Positions 26,157-34,371 of a DNA stretch of 45,775 nt are shown one piece after another; positions within the stretch are counted from its first letter, which is position 1; each line of letters starts with the position of its first letter. The DNA lies in assembly GCA_964636325.1 (NCBI GenBank), contig CAZWRV010000048.1, forward strand, positions 1 to 45,775, written 5' to 3'. A program made the translations under genes and the position numbers. Source of the stretch: CAZWRV01 sp964636325. GTDB taxonomy: Bacteria > Verrucomicrobiota > Lentisphaeria > Victivallales > GWF2-50-93. A model generated the notes under the pieces. That model saw only the letters and a list, made by a program, of their open reading frames with translations. It was not told the origin of the DNA and did no database searches.

Positions 26157-28778
26157 TCAGGTTCCCAATGCAAAGATATGCTCGCCGGTGCCCACGAGCT
26201 TTTCCTGCCCGTCGGGCAGCCGGATGGTCGCCGATGCGTTCGCCGGCACAGTCACGTTGAGCGTCACGCCGCCGCCCTCCTTGCGCCAGGCGCTGCGGAT
26301 CGTTCCCCGCACGGAGTCGTAGGACGCCTCGGCCCAGTCGAGCCCCGCCTTGGGGATATGCGGTCGGACGAAGAAATGGGCGAATCCGGGATGCTTGGGA
26401 TCGGCCTGGATGCCGGCGTAGCCCTCGTAAAACCAGCTCCCGGCACCGATGAATACGCTGTGAATGTTGCTTGAACAGGGGATGTGCCAGTCCTCGGGAA
26501 TTGTCGTGCAACCGGCGCGGATAAAGGCACCCAGCGACGGCACCCGGTCGCGGGTCATGAGCGCATGCGCCTCCTCGGTCATGCCCTCGCGGGCCAGAAG
26601 CTCAAAAAACATGTTCGTGGCATGCCAGCCGGTACCCCAGGTGCCGCCGCGCGTCACGAGGATGTCATGCGAGAGGAATTGCAGCGCGGCCTGGCGCCGT
26701 TCGCCGTCGGCCGCACCGGACAGGAGCGCGTAAAGCTGCACGCCTTGGGTGCCGAGGCCGTAACAGCCTTGCGCGGCATCGAAATGGCGCGCGTTGATCC
26801 GCGCGGCCTGCTCGGCGAAAAAGCGCCGGGCGCGGTCGGCAATCTCCGGACGGCCCCGGCATACGGCCAAGTCGGCGATGCGCCGCGCGGCCAGCAGAAT
26901 CTCCAGGCTGTTGTAGAGCCCCATTTCCGTCTGATTCCAGACCCGCTGGTCGCCATGGGCACAGGCATCGCCGTAGCGATACAATTCGTGCGGACGCGGG
27001 CTGTGGGCGGCGCGGAAGGGCTGGACTATGCCGTCCTTGAACTTGCCGGCCATGAACCCAAGCCAGCGGTCAAGGCCCTCAAGCTGCTCGTCCACGATGG
27101 CGGTGTCGCCGTAGGTGACGTAGGCGTGCCAGGCGTAGTGCGCGAACATGGCCGACATCGAGGGATTGCCCTCGCTGAAGTTGCTGCGCAGCGGCGCGTG
27201 CGGCGGGATTTCGCCGGATGGACACTGCTCGTCAGCCATGTCGCGCAGGCGCTTGCGGAAGTGCGCGGCCCAGTCGAAGTTGAACCCCAGGAGCGTGTGA
27301 CAGGTGGTTGCCCCGCCGAGCCAGGGGCTGTCTTCGCGGGTCGGGCAGTCGGCCAGATAGCCGCGCTTGGTCAGCGCCACCTGGGTGCGCACGATGGCGT
27401 CATAGATGTCGTTCAGCAACGCGTTCGAGCAGCGAAACCGGCCGGTGCGCCGCAAATCGTCGCCGATCTTCTCGGCCGTGACCGACTGGATTTGAATGCC
27501 GCCGGGCTGAAAACAGCCCTCGATATAGGTCTTGGCAATGTCCACTTCCTGCACGCCGCGGTAAAGGAAGGGGGTGGTCAGGTCGTGGACGATGCCGGGA
27601 TAGAAGCCCTGGTCGCGCACGGTCTCGCCGCTCTTGAGCCGGTATTCGTCCGTCTGGTTCCAGTCGTTGCGCACGTCCGGATGCGCCTGCCGGTCGAGCA
27701 CGCGGTCGTGGCAGGTCACCCGCAAGCGGCCGCGATAGCGGCCCTGGACCTTGATCCGCAGTCGGGCGGTCATGGATTGGGCGAACTCGACGTGCTCCGC
27801 CCAGGCGCCGCGTTTTTCGTGCTTGACCGGAACGACGGTCTCGAGCACCCGCGTCGGCGCGTGCATCCGCGCCCGCAGCGCGCCGGGGGGCGGCGCGACC
27901 TCGACCGCCGGCGACCACAAGGCATCGTCGAAGCCCGGTTGCATCCAACCCTCAAGTTCCCGGTAGGCCTCATAGAACTGGGCGCCGTTGTCGCAGGTGA
28001 AGTGCTTGTTCCAGGGCGTGATCGGGCTGGGCGCGGTCCGCCACGAGGCGTCCGAAACGACGGCATGGACACTGCCGTCTGCGCAGGTAACTTCGAGCCG
28101 GGCGATCAGGATCGGAAAGCGATGGAACACGTTCAGACAATTCGGATTGTACGAGGCCGAATACAGCCAGGCCCCGAGGACGTTATCGCCCTCGGCTAGG
28201 AGCGAGGTCACATCGTCGGTCGCGTAATAGATGCGCTTGGCGGCATTGCTCAAGCCGGCGCCGAAGACGTAGTTGCCGACCGGCTTTCCGTTGAGGAAGA
28301 AGTCCGCCAGCCCGAGGCCGGTCGAATAGAGCCGGGCGGAAACCGGCCGGGCCGGCAGGCGGAAGGATTTGCGCAGCAGCGGAGAGTAGCAGGTGGGGAT
28401 ACCGGCGTCGTGCTCGGGGCGGCCGATCCAGCGCGACTGCCAGTCGGCGGGCGTCAGCAGCGCCATCTCGAACACCGCGGGTTCGCTCCAGTCGCCCGGC
28501 TGCCCGGCTTCGTCCCACACACGCACCCGCCAATCGCAACGGGCGCGGGATGCCAGCGGTTGTCCGCCATACGGCACGGCCATGATGTCGCCTTCCACGC
28601 GGCCGCTGTCCCAGAGATCGGCGCGGCCGGCCAAGAGGGTTTCCCGCGCGGCGGCGACCTGGATCTGGTATGCGGTCTGCCGGCCGGTGCCGGACAGTGT
28701 CCAACTCAAGAGCGGCGCGGGTGCGTCAATGCCCAGCGGGTTGCTCAAGTATTCGCAACGCAGTTGTTCCGGTTTCAT
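26157..28778 (-). CDS. GH78 alpha-L-rhamnosidase
   Basis: 873-aa inverting rhamnosidase that releases alpha-L-rhamnose from pectic or other glycans. It has an N-terminal fibronectin-like domain (LLSWTLSGTGRQTAYQIQVA), Bac_rhamnosid_N-like beta domains (RLYSTGLGLADFFLNGKPVG), then the six-hairpin barrel with DCPTREDSPWLGG and DEQCPSGEIPPHAP holding the acidic catalytic residues. The tail contains EDWHIPCSSNIHSVFIGAGSWFYEGYAGI. No signal peptide. ATG 28778 has AGAGG at 8 nt; the longer open frame upstream to 28991 translates a repeat element and is rejected. First gene of the catabolic cluster, 39 nt before the DUF4832 gene. Confidence 0.92.
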   Translation of the reverse strand: MKPEQLRCEYLSNPLGIDAPAPLLSWTLSGTGRQTAYQIQVAAARETLLAGRADLWDSGRVEGDIMAVPYGGQPLASRARCDWRVRVWDEAGQPGDWSEPAVFEMALLTPADWQSRWIGRPEHDAGIPTCYSPLLRKSFRLPARPVSARLYSTGLGLADFFLNGKPVGNYVFGAGLSNAAKRIYYATDDVTSLLAEGDNVLGAWLYSASYNPNCLNVFHRFPILIARLEVTCADGSVHAVVSDASWRTAPSPITPWNKHFTCDNGAQFYEAYRELEGWMQPGFDDALWSPAVEVAPPPGALRARMHAPTRVLETVVPVKHEKRGAWAEHVEFAQSMTARLRIKVQGRYRGRLRVTCHDRVLDRQAHPDVRNDWNQTDEYRLKSGETVRDQGFYPGIVHDLTTPFLYRGVQEVDIAKTYIEGCFQPGGIQIQSVTAEKIGDDLRRTGRFRCSNALLNDIYDAIVRTQVALTKRGYLADCPTREDSPWLGGATTCHTLLGFNFDWAAHFRKRLRDMADEQCPSGEIPPHAPLRSNFSEGNPSMSAMFAHYAWHAYVTYGDTAIVDEQLEGLDRWLGFMAGKFKDGIVQPFRAAHSPRPHELYRYGDACAHGDQRVWNQTEMGLYNSLEILLAARRIADLAVCRGRPEIADRARRFFAEQAARINARHFDAAQGCYGLGTQGVQLYALLSGAADGERRQAALQFLSHDILVTRGGTWGTGWHATNMFFELLAREGMTEEAHALMTRDRVPSLGAFIRAGCTTIPEDWHIPCSSNIHSVFIGAGSWFYEGYAGIQADPKHPGFAHFFVRPHIPKAGLDWAEASYDSVRGTIRSAWRKEGGGVTLNVTVPANASATIRLPDGQEKLVGTGEHIFALGT

Positions 28779-28801
28779 GTTCAATACCTCTTTGTCGGAT
28801 A

Positions 28802-29075
28802 TATACTCCTTTAGGCTGAAAAATTTACATTTTGATTGCGGAGATTTTGGAATTTGCTTCGCATTCTGAGAGGCCGCCGATACCGGGGTATCGAAGGCTC
28901 CCGAAGGATGCGGAGCAAAACCGAAAGACCGCAAGCGCCTTGCGGCGGGCATCCTTGGGCCGTATTTTTTCGTTCCTTCCTCGGACGACATTCATGCCGC
29001 CGCTCGGTCGGAACTAAAGAATCCAATCCCAAATCTTGCTCATCAAAATGTAAATTTTCACGCTAAAGGAGTATA
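28802..29075. repeat. 274-bp element with terminal inverted repeats (MITE-like)
   Basis: Left end TATACTCCTTTAGGCTGAA and right end (read inward) TATACTCCTTTAGCGTGAA continue as inverted repeats for about 35 bp, through TTTACATTTTGAT. There is no coding capacity for a transposase, so it is a non-autonomous element by structure. The interior includes two further stem pairs, CCGATACC/GGTATCGG and GCCTTGCGGC. Its left end abuts the rhamnosidase ribosome site and presents GGAGTATATA, so it may contribute a -10. A truncated relative lies at 12339-12452. No target duplication is evident. Confidence 0.78.
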
Positions 29076-29102
29076 ATTAATGTTCTGGCGCATAGAATTT
29101 CT

Positions 29103-29165
29103 TCAGTTTTCAGGTTTCAGTTCTCAGGCTTCAGGTTTCAGGTTTTGCTGAACACTGAAACCTTT
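29103..29165. repeat. Degenerate TTTCAGG heptamer array
   Basis: About five imperfect copies of TTTCAGG/CTTCAGG/CTCAGG follow the element just downstream of the UroD gene. A similar degenerate patch lies at 26118-26160. Probably simple-sequence spacer; no function visible. Confidence 0.5.
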
Positions 29166-29173
29166 TCCCTGCC

Positions 29174-30319
29174 TTAATATCGTCCTTCCCGCTTGCCCAC
29201 CTCGATATACTTGCGGATATTCTCGAACGGCGTGTTGCGGCCGAGGCCCTCCTCGGTGAACAGGATATAGCCGCCGCCGGCCTTGGCCGCTTCCAGGCAG
29301 CGGATGACATCCTTTTCAACGTCTGCCGGCGTGCCGGTGAGCATGGGGAACGTGACGCCGACGTTGCCCTTCAGACACAGCCGTTTACCGAACGTCCGCT
29401 TGACCTCGGCCAGATCGCAATCGCCCATGGGCGGCGGCTGGAGCGGGTTGACGCTACTCAGGGCCGTCTCGTTCGCGCACATTTCGACGATCAGCCGTTC
29501 CTTGCCGCAGCAGTGCAGTTCGGAGGGAATACCTGCCTCCTTGCACATGCGCGTGGCTTTCTTCAGGGTCGGCAGGGTGTATTTCCGAACCCATTCCTCG
29601 GTCGAGAGAGTCAGCATGCCGGAGTTGCCGAACTCGATGCAGTCCGGTTTGGCATCCAGGCTGGCGGCCAACTTTGCGAGCAGAAAACGTTCCTGTTCAG
29701 CGACGAATTCCTCCATGAGATCGGGGTGGTCCATGACAAAGTAGCTTGCATCTTCAAGCTTGTCATCAAAGATCCCGATCATGGTATGCAGCCCCGGCAT
29801 GGCCACGGTGGCGGCGACCGCGCCCTTGTCGCCTAACAGTTTTTTTGCCCGTCTGACCGGTTCAGGATCAAACTCATAACGGTCAAAGTGAAAATATTTG
29901 ATGTAGAGTTTGAAATCTTCAACCGTTTTCACCCAGCCGCGGGTGGTGGTGGGCGGGTCGAGCGGGGGATAGCTGACTTCCTGCCAGAGAGCGCCGCCGG
30001 GCGTCTCGCAGGTGTCGCGGACCACGATCAGCTCGGCGTCCTGGCGGATGATTTCCCGGTTCCATTTCCGCTTGTCATTCGGGTGCGGCTTGCCGCCGAC
30101 ACCGGAGTAGAGGTAGCCGTCGAAGCCGAACTCATCCACCATCCGTGCCATCATCTCGTGCAGGTCGTGCTTGCCGTGGTAATAGACCTCCCAGCCCGGA
30201 TCGTTGGCCATGCGCGGGGCGATTGTCATGATACCGAGTTGTACTGGCACGCGGTCAGGCTGCCCCCCGCGCATCGCGCAGAGAATGCGTTCCTTTGATG
30301 TCATGGATTCCTTTTTCAT
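29174..30319 (-). CDS. UroD-family protein (possible methyltransferase), A
   Basis: 381-aa member of the uroporphyrinogen decarboxylase superfamily. It starts MTSKERILCAMRGGQPDRVPV, the family's N-terminal motif, and has a C-terminal VTFPMLTGTPADVEKDVIRCLEAAKAGGGYILFTEEG. ELHCCGKERLIVEMC places His-x-Cys where MtaA/CmuA-type zinc methyltransferases bind zinc. Haem synthesis is unlikely, since such duplicated copies next to a regulator and sugar genes are typical of methyl-transfer relatives. ATG 30319 overlaps the stop of the preceding gene by 4 nt (ATGA) with GAGGAGG upstream. No corrinoid-binding protein is present in the window, so the acceptor is unknown. Confidence 0.82.
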   Translation of the reverse strand: MKKESMTSKERILCAMRGGQPDRVPVQLGIMTIAPRMANDPGWEVYYHGKHDLHEMMARMVDEFGFDGYLYSGVGGKPHPNDKRKWNREIIRQDAELIVVRDTCETPGGALWQEVSYPPLDPPTTTRGWVKTVEDFKLYIKYFHFDRYEFDPEPVRRAKKLLGDKGAVAATVAMPGLHTMIGIFDDKLEDASYFVMDHPDLMEEFVAEQERFLLAKLAASLDAKPDCIEFGNSGMLTLSTEEWVRKYTLPTLKKATRMCKEAGIPSELHCCGKERLIVEMCANETALSSVNPLQPPPMGDCDLAEVKRTFGKRLCLKGNVGVTFPMLTGTPADVEKDVIRCLEAAKAGGGYILFTEEGLGRNTPFENIRKYIEVGKREGRY

Positions 30320-31386
30320 GATAGCGCTGCCTCCTCGAAAAAAGTTTGGATGTTCTCGATCGGGCATTCCGGCCCGAGCGACGAAGAGAAATTGAGCAGC
30401 CACCCACCGCCCTTGGCCGCAGCGAGTTTTTTACAGCGTTGCACATCGGCACGGACATCGTCAGGAGTACCGAAAGGCATGGTGGTGACACTCGATACGC
30501 TGCCGACGATCACCGGTGGATTGCCGGCACGGGTCTTCAACTCGCGCAGCGCAGCCACATCCACCTTGGTTTCGATGGCCTCCTGCAAGCCCTGGAAACC
30601 GTCCGCTCCGGCGTCGAGCAGATATGGTGCGATCGGCCCGATGTTGCCGTCGGCGTGCCAGAGTATCCTGACTCCGATCTCCTTCAAAGGCGCCAGCGAA
30701 CGTTTGACATGCCGGATGTAGATCTCATTCATCTTTTCCGGGGCGATGTAGGGCCCGCGATTGTCGCAGGCATCCTGGCCGAGCCACATAACCCGGGGAA
30801 GATCATGTTCGACGATCGCCCTGGCCACGGCGGTGTTGCGAAGAAAGGCCTGTTCTCCGCTGTGCTCGAAGAAGCGGTCCATGGCCTCGGGGTAAAGGGC
30901 AAGCGCCATGTAGTAGTTCTCTGTGCCGAAGTAGCCCTCGTTCTGGAACTGGGCGACGCTGTCGAAGGTGTTCGGCAGCCAGAGTATATCTTCGCCAATG
31001 GCGCTTTGTCCTTCGGCATAGCGCCTGAGATAGTCGTCGTAGTGGCTCTGGAAATCAAAATCACGCCGCAGCTCCTCGGAGCCGGGCAGTTTCTCTATCT
31101 CCGCCAACATCGCCTCGGGCGAGTCGAAGCGGCTGGGCTGGTGCATGCCGACCTGCGCCCCGCTCGCCGATTCAGGACTGGGCAGGATCAGCCCGATGAT
31201 GCAATCCACGCCGAGATTACGGAAGGCGCGTATGGCCACGCCCTTCGGATCGGCCCAGAATTCCTCCAAGGTCGTGCCGGCTGCCTTTGCGAGGAAAGGC
31301 GGATGCCGCACGAAGCCGCCGACCACCGGCACACGGTCGGTCGGCGCGAATTCAAGGGCAAGCATTGTTCTCTCTCTTCCAGTCAT
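30316..31386 (-). CDS. UroD-family protein (possible methyltransferase), B
   Basis: 356-aa UroD-superfamily protein starting MTGRERTMLALEFAPTDRVPVVGG. It has ILWHADGNIGPIAPYLLDAGADGFQGLQE and GNPPVIVGSVSSVTTMPFGTPDDVRADVQRCK. Unlike its neighbour, the zinc-motif Cys is replaced by Asp (HADGN), so the two probably differ in cofactor or substrate rather than being redundant. It overlaps IclR upstream and UroD-A downstream by 4 nt each, a tightly coupled three-gene unit. Demethylation of a methoxylated compound or methyl sugar is a context guess only. Confidence 0.8.
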   Translation of the reverse strand: MTGRERTMLALEFAPTDRVPVVGGFVRHPPFLAKAAGTTLEEFWADPKGVAIRAFRNLGVDCIIGLILPSPESASGAQVGMHQPSRFDSPEAMLAEIEKLPGSEELRRDFDFQSHYDDYLRRYAEGQSAIGEDILWLPNTFDSVAQFQNEGYFGTENYYMALALYPEAMDRFFEHSGEQAFLRNTAVARAIVEHDLPRVMWLGQDACDNRGPYIAPEKMNEIYIRHVKRSLAPLKEIGVRILWHADGNIGPIAPYLLDAGADGFQGLQEAIETKVDVAALRELKTRAGNPPVIVGSVSSVTTMPFGTPDDVRADVQRCKKLAAAKGGGWLLNFSSSLGPECPIENIQTFFEEAALS

Positions 31387-32132
31387 AATACGGCTCCTCC
31401 ATGAAGTTTCCTTGTCAGTTCCGCAGCGGCCCTGACCAACTCCTTTTTCAATTTCCCGAGCCTCGCCTTGCCTGCCCTGACTTCGGGCAGATAGATTCCC
31501 AGCGAAGCGATCACTTTCCCATCCTTCTCGACCGGGACGGCCAGGCCGATTACATGGGAGGGCGTCATTTGGAATGCCAGGCGCCGGGCACGGATTTTCG
31601 CGAGTTCCGCATCAAGCTTCGTCATTGTGGACGCCTCCGGCCATACCGACTTGGGCGGAAGACCGTGGGCATCAATGAATTTCCTGCGTTCCTTCTCGTC
31701 CATGAACGCGAGCATCAGCCTGCCGGTTGAGGCTTCGTAGGCCGGCTTCACGTGAGTGCGCCTGGCCTGCAGTTCATGTGAGGCCCGCTCCTCCCAGAGC
31801 ACTATGCGATCCCCGCCCCGGACAAGCGCCAGGATCACATTCTCGCCGACGGCGTCGCGCAGCTCCGCCATGATGCTCCGGGCAGGGCCGACGATATGCT
31901 CCATGTAGGCCGCTCCGCCCGCCCATTGGAAGATTTTCGGCCCCAGGCGGTAGCCCTTCTTGCGGTCGGGCTGGTCGGCCAGCCCGCATTCGACCATGGT
32001 CCTGAGTATGTTGGCGCAGGTTCCGGCGTTCAGACCGAGCCTCTGCGCGATCTCGCCCAGCCCGACCGGACGCTCCGGCTCGACCGCCAGGATGTCGATG
32101 ATTCCGCCAGCCCTGCGAATTACCTGTATCAC
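31383..32132 (-). CDS. IclR-family transcriptional regulator
   Basis: 249-aa regulator with an N-terminal winged helix (GLGEIAQRLGLNAGTCANILRTMVECGLADQ, residues about 24-60) and a C-terminal IclR effector domain (about 75-245, with ASTGRLMLAF and GLAVPVEKDGKVIASLGIYL). The start is GTG with AGGAGG just upstream. It is the first gene of the IclR-UroD-UroD unit, so it probably controls its own operon through the 23-bp palindrome at 32161-32183. Confidence 0.9.
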   Translation of the reverse strand: MIQVIRRAGGIIDILAVEPERPVGLGEIAQRLGLNAGTCANILRTMVECGLADQPDRKKGYRLGPKIFQWAGGAAYMEHIVGPARSIMAELRDAVGENVILALVRGGDRIVLWEERASHELQARRTHVKPAYEASTGRLMLAFMDEKERRKFIDAHGLPPKSVWPEASTMTKLDAELAKIRARRLAFQMTPSHVIGLAVPVEKDGKVIASLGIYLPEVRAGKARLGKLKKELVRAAAELTRKLHGGAVL

Positions 32133-32160
32133 CGGGCCTCCTATTTGTCATTATTTCAAT

Positions 32161-32183
32161 ATTATAAAATTAAATTTTATAAT
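32161..32183. promoter_or_regulatory. Perfect 23-bp palindrome, probable IclR operator
   Basis: ATTATAAAATT, a central A, then AATTTTATAAT: 11-bp perfect arms. It lies immediately downstream of the predicted start of transcription for iclR and 29 bp before its GTG, a typical repressor site. Confidence 0.65.
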
Positions 32184-32192
32184 AATACGCAT

Positions 32193-32220
32193 ATGTTAAT
32201 CCTCGGAATTTGAATGTCAA
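32193..32220 (-). promoter_or_regulatory. Promoter of the IclR-UroD operon
   Basis: On the minus strand TTGACA (32220-32215), 16 nt, then TAACAT (32198-32193). The -35 is perfect and the -10 is weak (4/6), as in many regulated promoters. Confidence 0.5.
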
Positions 32221-32285
32221 GCATGAACTGTTAATAATTAATAAAGGAGGCGGGGGAATTCATCCGGATTTTAGATGTGAATTGA

Positions 32286-32445
32286 TCATGCCTCTCCGGC
32301 AAGGCGCAGGATTTCTCGGCGCATATCCGCGGAAAGGCGGTAGCGGGCGAGCGTTAGGGCGTCAAGGTGTGGGCGGATCTGGCGGATGAGTCGGCGCTCC
32401 TTGGCCGAGATCGGCACCGCGTCGGTCCCGAAGACTCTCACTCCG
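32286..32445 (-). other. Possible remnant reading frame beyond the hairpin
   Basis: After the hairpin an open frame continues on the minus strand (GVRVFGTDAVPISAKERRLIRQIRPHLDALTLARYRLSADMRREILRLAGEA). It has amphipathic, basic character but no recognisable family and no start of its own. It is in a different frame from the small gene upstream, so if the two were once one gene the junction is broken. Weakly supported. Confidence 0.3.
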
Positions 32446-32484
32446 TAAATATTCAGTGAACTACGTCCTTTCACTGAATATTTA
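32446..32484. repeat. Perfect 15-bp inverted repeat, 9-nt loop
   Basis: TAAATATTCAGTGAA (32446-32460) and its exact complement (32470-32484). It holds the stop codon of the small gene 32471-32668. No T-run follows, so a terminator role is unproven; it looks equally like an inserted hairpin. Confidence 0.7.
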
Positions 32485-32668
32485 CCTTCTTCGTTCCGCG
32501 CCGCATTCCCACATTGAGCTTCACCGGAAGATCCCCGGGGAACGAGAGCATGTCGCATCCGATTTTCCTCAGGCCGAGCGTCCTTTCCAGGGCCTTGAAC
32601 ACGATTCTTGGCGTCCCGTATCCGGCAACCTCGCTAAGAACGCTGTTGAGCCGCACTTCCAGCTTCAT
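32471..32668 (-). CDS. Small hypothetical protein, 65 aa
   Basis: Unrecognised basic protein beginning MKLEVRLNSVLSEVAGYGTPRIVF. It is supported by a plausible promoter (32755-32727) and a purine-rich GAAGGATGAAGG directly before the ATG, more than by its length. It ends inside the left arm of the hairpin at 32446-32484, so the C-terminus may be secondary. No motif points to a function. Confidence 0.4.
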   Translation of the reverse strand: MKLEVRLNSVLSEVAGYGTPRIVFKALERTLGLRKIGCDMLSFPGDLPVKLNVGMRRGTKKVNIQ

Positions 32669-32726
32669 CCTTCATCCTTCACCCATTGGGTTATGTGCCA
32701 CATTTCCATTAATATTATTGCAACAT

Positions 32727-32755
32727 ATTATACCACAAAGAGATGCTAATAACAA
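32727..32755 (-). promoter_or_regulatory. Putative promoter of the 65-aa gene
   Basis: On the minus strand TTGTTA (32755-32750), 17 nt, TATAAT (32732-32727), 59 nt ahead of the ATG. The surrounding 32669-32820 is AT-rich spacer between divergent promoters. Confidence 0.45.
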
Positions 32756-32820
32756 TACCCCCTTTTTCTCTTCAATCGTCGCTTTTTCAGGTTATTTTCA
32801 ATAAATTTCTGCCCCGGGGC

Positions 32821-32854
32821 TTGACATTTTTATTCATATGATTAATATTAGTCA
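32821..32854 (+). promoter_or_regulatory. Efflux-operon promoter with palindromic operator
   Basis: TTGACA (32821-32826), 16 nt, TAATAT (32843-32848). The -10 lies inside the palindrome TGATTAATATTAGTCA (32839-32854), whose arms match except for one position. An operator over the -10 suggests repression by one of the two regulators encoded next. Confidence 0.65.
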
Positions 32855-32917
32855 CAGGAACAAGAATGGCCGCCGATCGGCGGCGGACGGGCTAAAGCAA
32901 AGGAAAGGAAGGGTAAA

Positions 32918-33667
32918 ATGAACACATCAGCAGCAAATCCCGGCAGGCGCGAACGGAGGATGGCTTGCTTCCAGCGCGGCGCGGATGGAGACGGGGCGAT
33001 CCACATGCTGTTCGCCAACTATCTGTGCATGAAGATTGAGGAGGGCTACTTCCCGGCGGGATGCCGCCTGCCGAAGGCGGTGGACTTCATGGCCGCGTTC
33101 AAGCTCGGGCTTCCGGAAATTCTGAAGGCCTGGACGATGCTTGAGAAATTGGGAATCCTTAAACTTGGAAATGACGGAATCGCGGAAGTCGTAATGGGGC
33201 CAGAAGGCTCGCCATTCCCCCTCGACGCAAGAAAGGACGTCGATGAACTTTTCGGCCTCTTTCTTTATCTCGAACTCGAGGTGCTGAGGAAGGCCTGGGT
33301 CAAGATCGATCTCGTGAAGATGAGCAGGAACCTGCTGTCCGCGCAAAAACTCGCCACGCGGGAGAGGGCGCTCTTCATGGACAATGCCGTCCATCTGGAA
33401 CTGATGCGAACCTGCGGCAATCCCACTCTGGCCAGCGCGCAGAAGCAGATATTCAAGCAGATCGAATTCTTCCGTCACATGCATATGGAAATCCTCGACG
33501 AAAAGGATATGAAGACGCATGTCGGGAAGTTAGAGTCCATCCTCGACTCGATATTGGTCAGGGACTTGCATGGCGTATGCCGGAAATTGACGGAGCTTGT
33601 CTTCCAGCGGAGGGACGACCTGCTGAAGCAGCTGGAGAATCCGTCCGTCCTGACGGCTCAGAACTGA
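32918..33667 (+). CDS. GntR-family (FadR/FCD-like) regulator
   Basis: 249-aa regulator. Residues about 28-85 fit a GntR winged helix with a weakened consensus (EEGYFPAGCRLPKAVDFMAAFKLG, KAWTMLEKLGILKL). Residues about 105-240 are all-helical with a spaced His/Asn pattern of the FCD ligand domain (DNAVHLELMRTCGNPTLAS). AGGAAGG precedes ATG. It is the first gene of an apparent four-gene efflux operon, 36 nt before the TetR gene. The ligand is unknown; FCD domains usually bind organic acids. Confidence 0.72.
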   Translation: MNTSAANPGRRERRMACFQRGADGDGAIHMLFANYLCMKIEEGYFPAGCRLPKAVDFMAAFKLGLPEILKAWTMLEKLGILKLGNDGIAEVVMGPEGSPFPLDARKDVDELFGLFLYLELEVLRKAWVKIDLVKMSRNLLSAQKLATRERALFMDNAVHLELMRTCGNPTLASAQKQIFKQIEFFRHMHMEILDEKDMKTHVGKLESILDSILVRDLHGVCRKLTELVFQRRDDLLKQLENPSVLTAQN

Positions 33668-33703
33668 GTCTGCAGAGAAAACCACAAGGCAAAGGAGAAT
33701 CCA

Positions 33704-34351
33704 ATGGGCAGCTACTCAATTTCTGAAGCGACGAAGAGATCCCTGATAATGGCGGCGGGCGAGCTTTTCACGGAACACGGTGTCAAGGAGGTCACCACGC
33801 GCGCAATAGCGAAGAAGGCCGGTGCCAACATCGGGCTCATCGACTACCATTTCGGCGGCAAGAACGGATTGTTTGAAGCGGTGGTCGATTTCGCCATGGA
33901 GAAATGGAGAGTCGATCCTATGGGCAGCTTCCTCAGAGACAATATCGCCCTTTTCGAAACACGGGAGGGCCAGTGCAGGCTTGTGACCGGGCTGATCGAC
34001 ACCTTCTTCGGAATCAGCTATTCGAAGGATTATCCGGCCTGGTGCGGAATTCTTATTTTCCAACTGATGCAGAGGGAGCTTCCCATTTCCAGGAGAATAC
34101 ACGAAACCTGCATCAATCCGATCATAAGGGCTTTCAATGAAACCTATTCCAGGATCACGGGAAACAATGACAAGGAGATGGCGTTCTGCTGGCTGGCGAT
34201 GACGTTCGGCCCGATGCGCCTGGTCGCGATCGACCCTTCGATTCCGAAGATGGTGTTCAAGCGCGCCAAACTCCAGGAATCGTTCTTGAGGAAGCTGCGT
34301 GCCATGACCGTGAAATGCTCCCTTCTCAATCTAGGTTTGCACGAGGGTTAA
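33704..34351 (+). CDS. TetR/AcrR-family regulator
   Basis: 215-aa repressor-type protein. Residues about 8-60 form the TetR helix-turn-helix (RSLIMAAGELFTEHGVKEVTTRAIAKKAG, NIGLIDYHFGGKNGLFEAVV). The C-terminal helices form the ligand pocket and resemble the CerR group. AAAGGAG lies 6 nt upstream. It stands between the FCD regulator and the EmrA-like gene, so it probably senses a substrate of the pump. Confidence 0.9.
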   Translation: MGSYSISEATKRSLIMAAGELFTEHGVKEVTTRAIAKKAGANIGLIDYHFGGKNGLFEAVVDFAMEKWRVDPMGSFLRDNIALFETREGQCRLVTGLIDTFFGISYSKDYPAWCGILIFQLMQRELPISRRIHETCINPIIRAFNETYSRITGNNDKEMAFCWLAMTFGPMRLVAIDPSIPKMVFKRAKLQESFLRKLRAMTVKCSLLNLGLHEG

Positions 34352-34371
34352 CTCGAAAGGAGAATCCGCTC

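Noticed and set aside
26484..28199. 571-codon plus-strand open frame
   Set aside because: Antisense to the GH78 catalytic domain; Ala/Val/Gly-rich shadow typical of high-GC genes.
28779..28991. N-terminal extension of the rhamnosidase frame
   Set aside because: These codons translate the inverted-repeat element; a good ribosome site precedes ATG 28778, where GH78 homology begins.
29103..29165. Possible CRISPR-like array
   Set aside because: Units are 6-8 nt and adjacent with no unique spacers; simple-sequence repeat.
30346..31404. 352-codon plus-strand open frame
   Set aside because: Antisense to UroD-B, which has family motifs and 4-nt overlaps with its neighbours.
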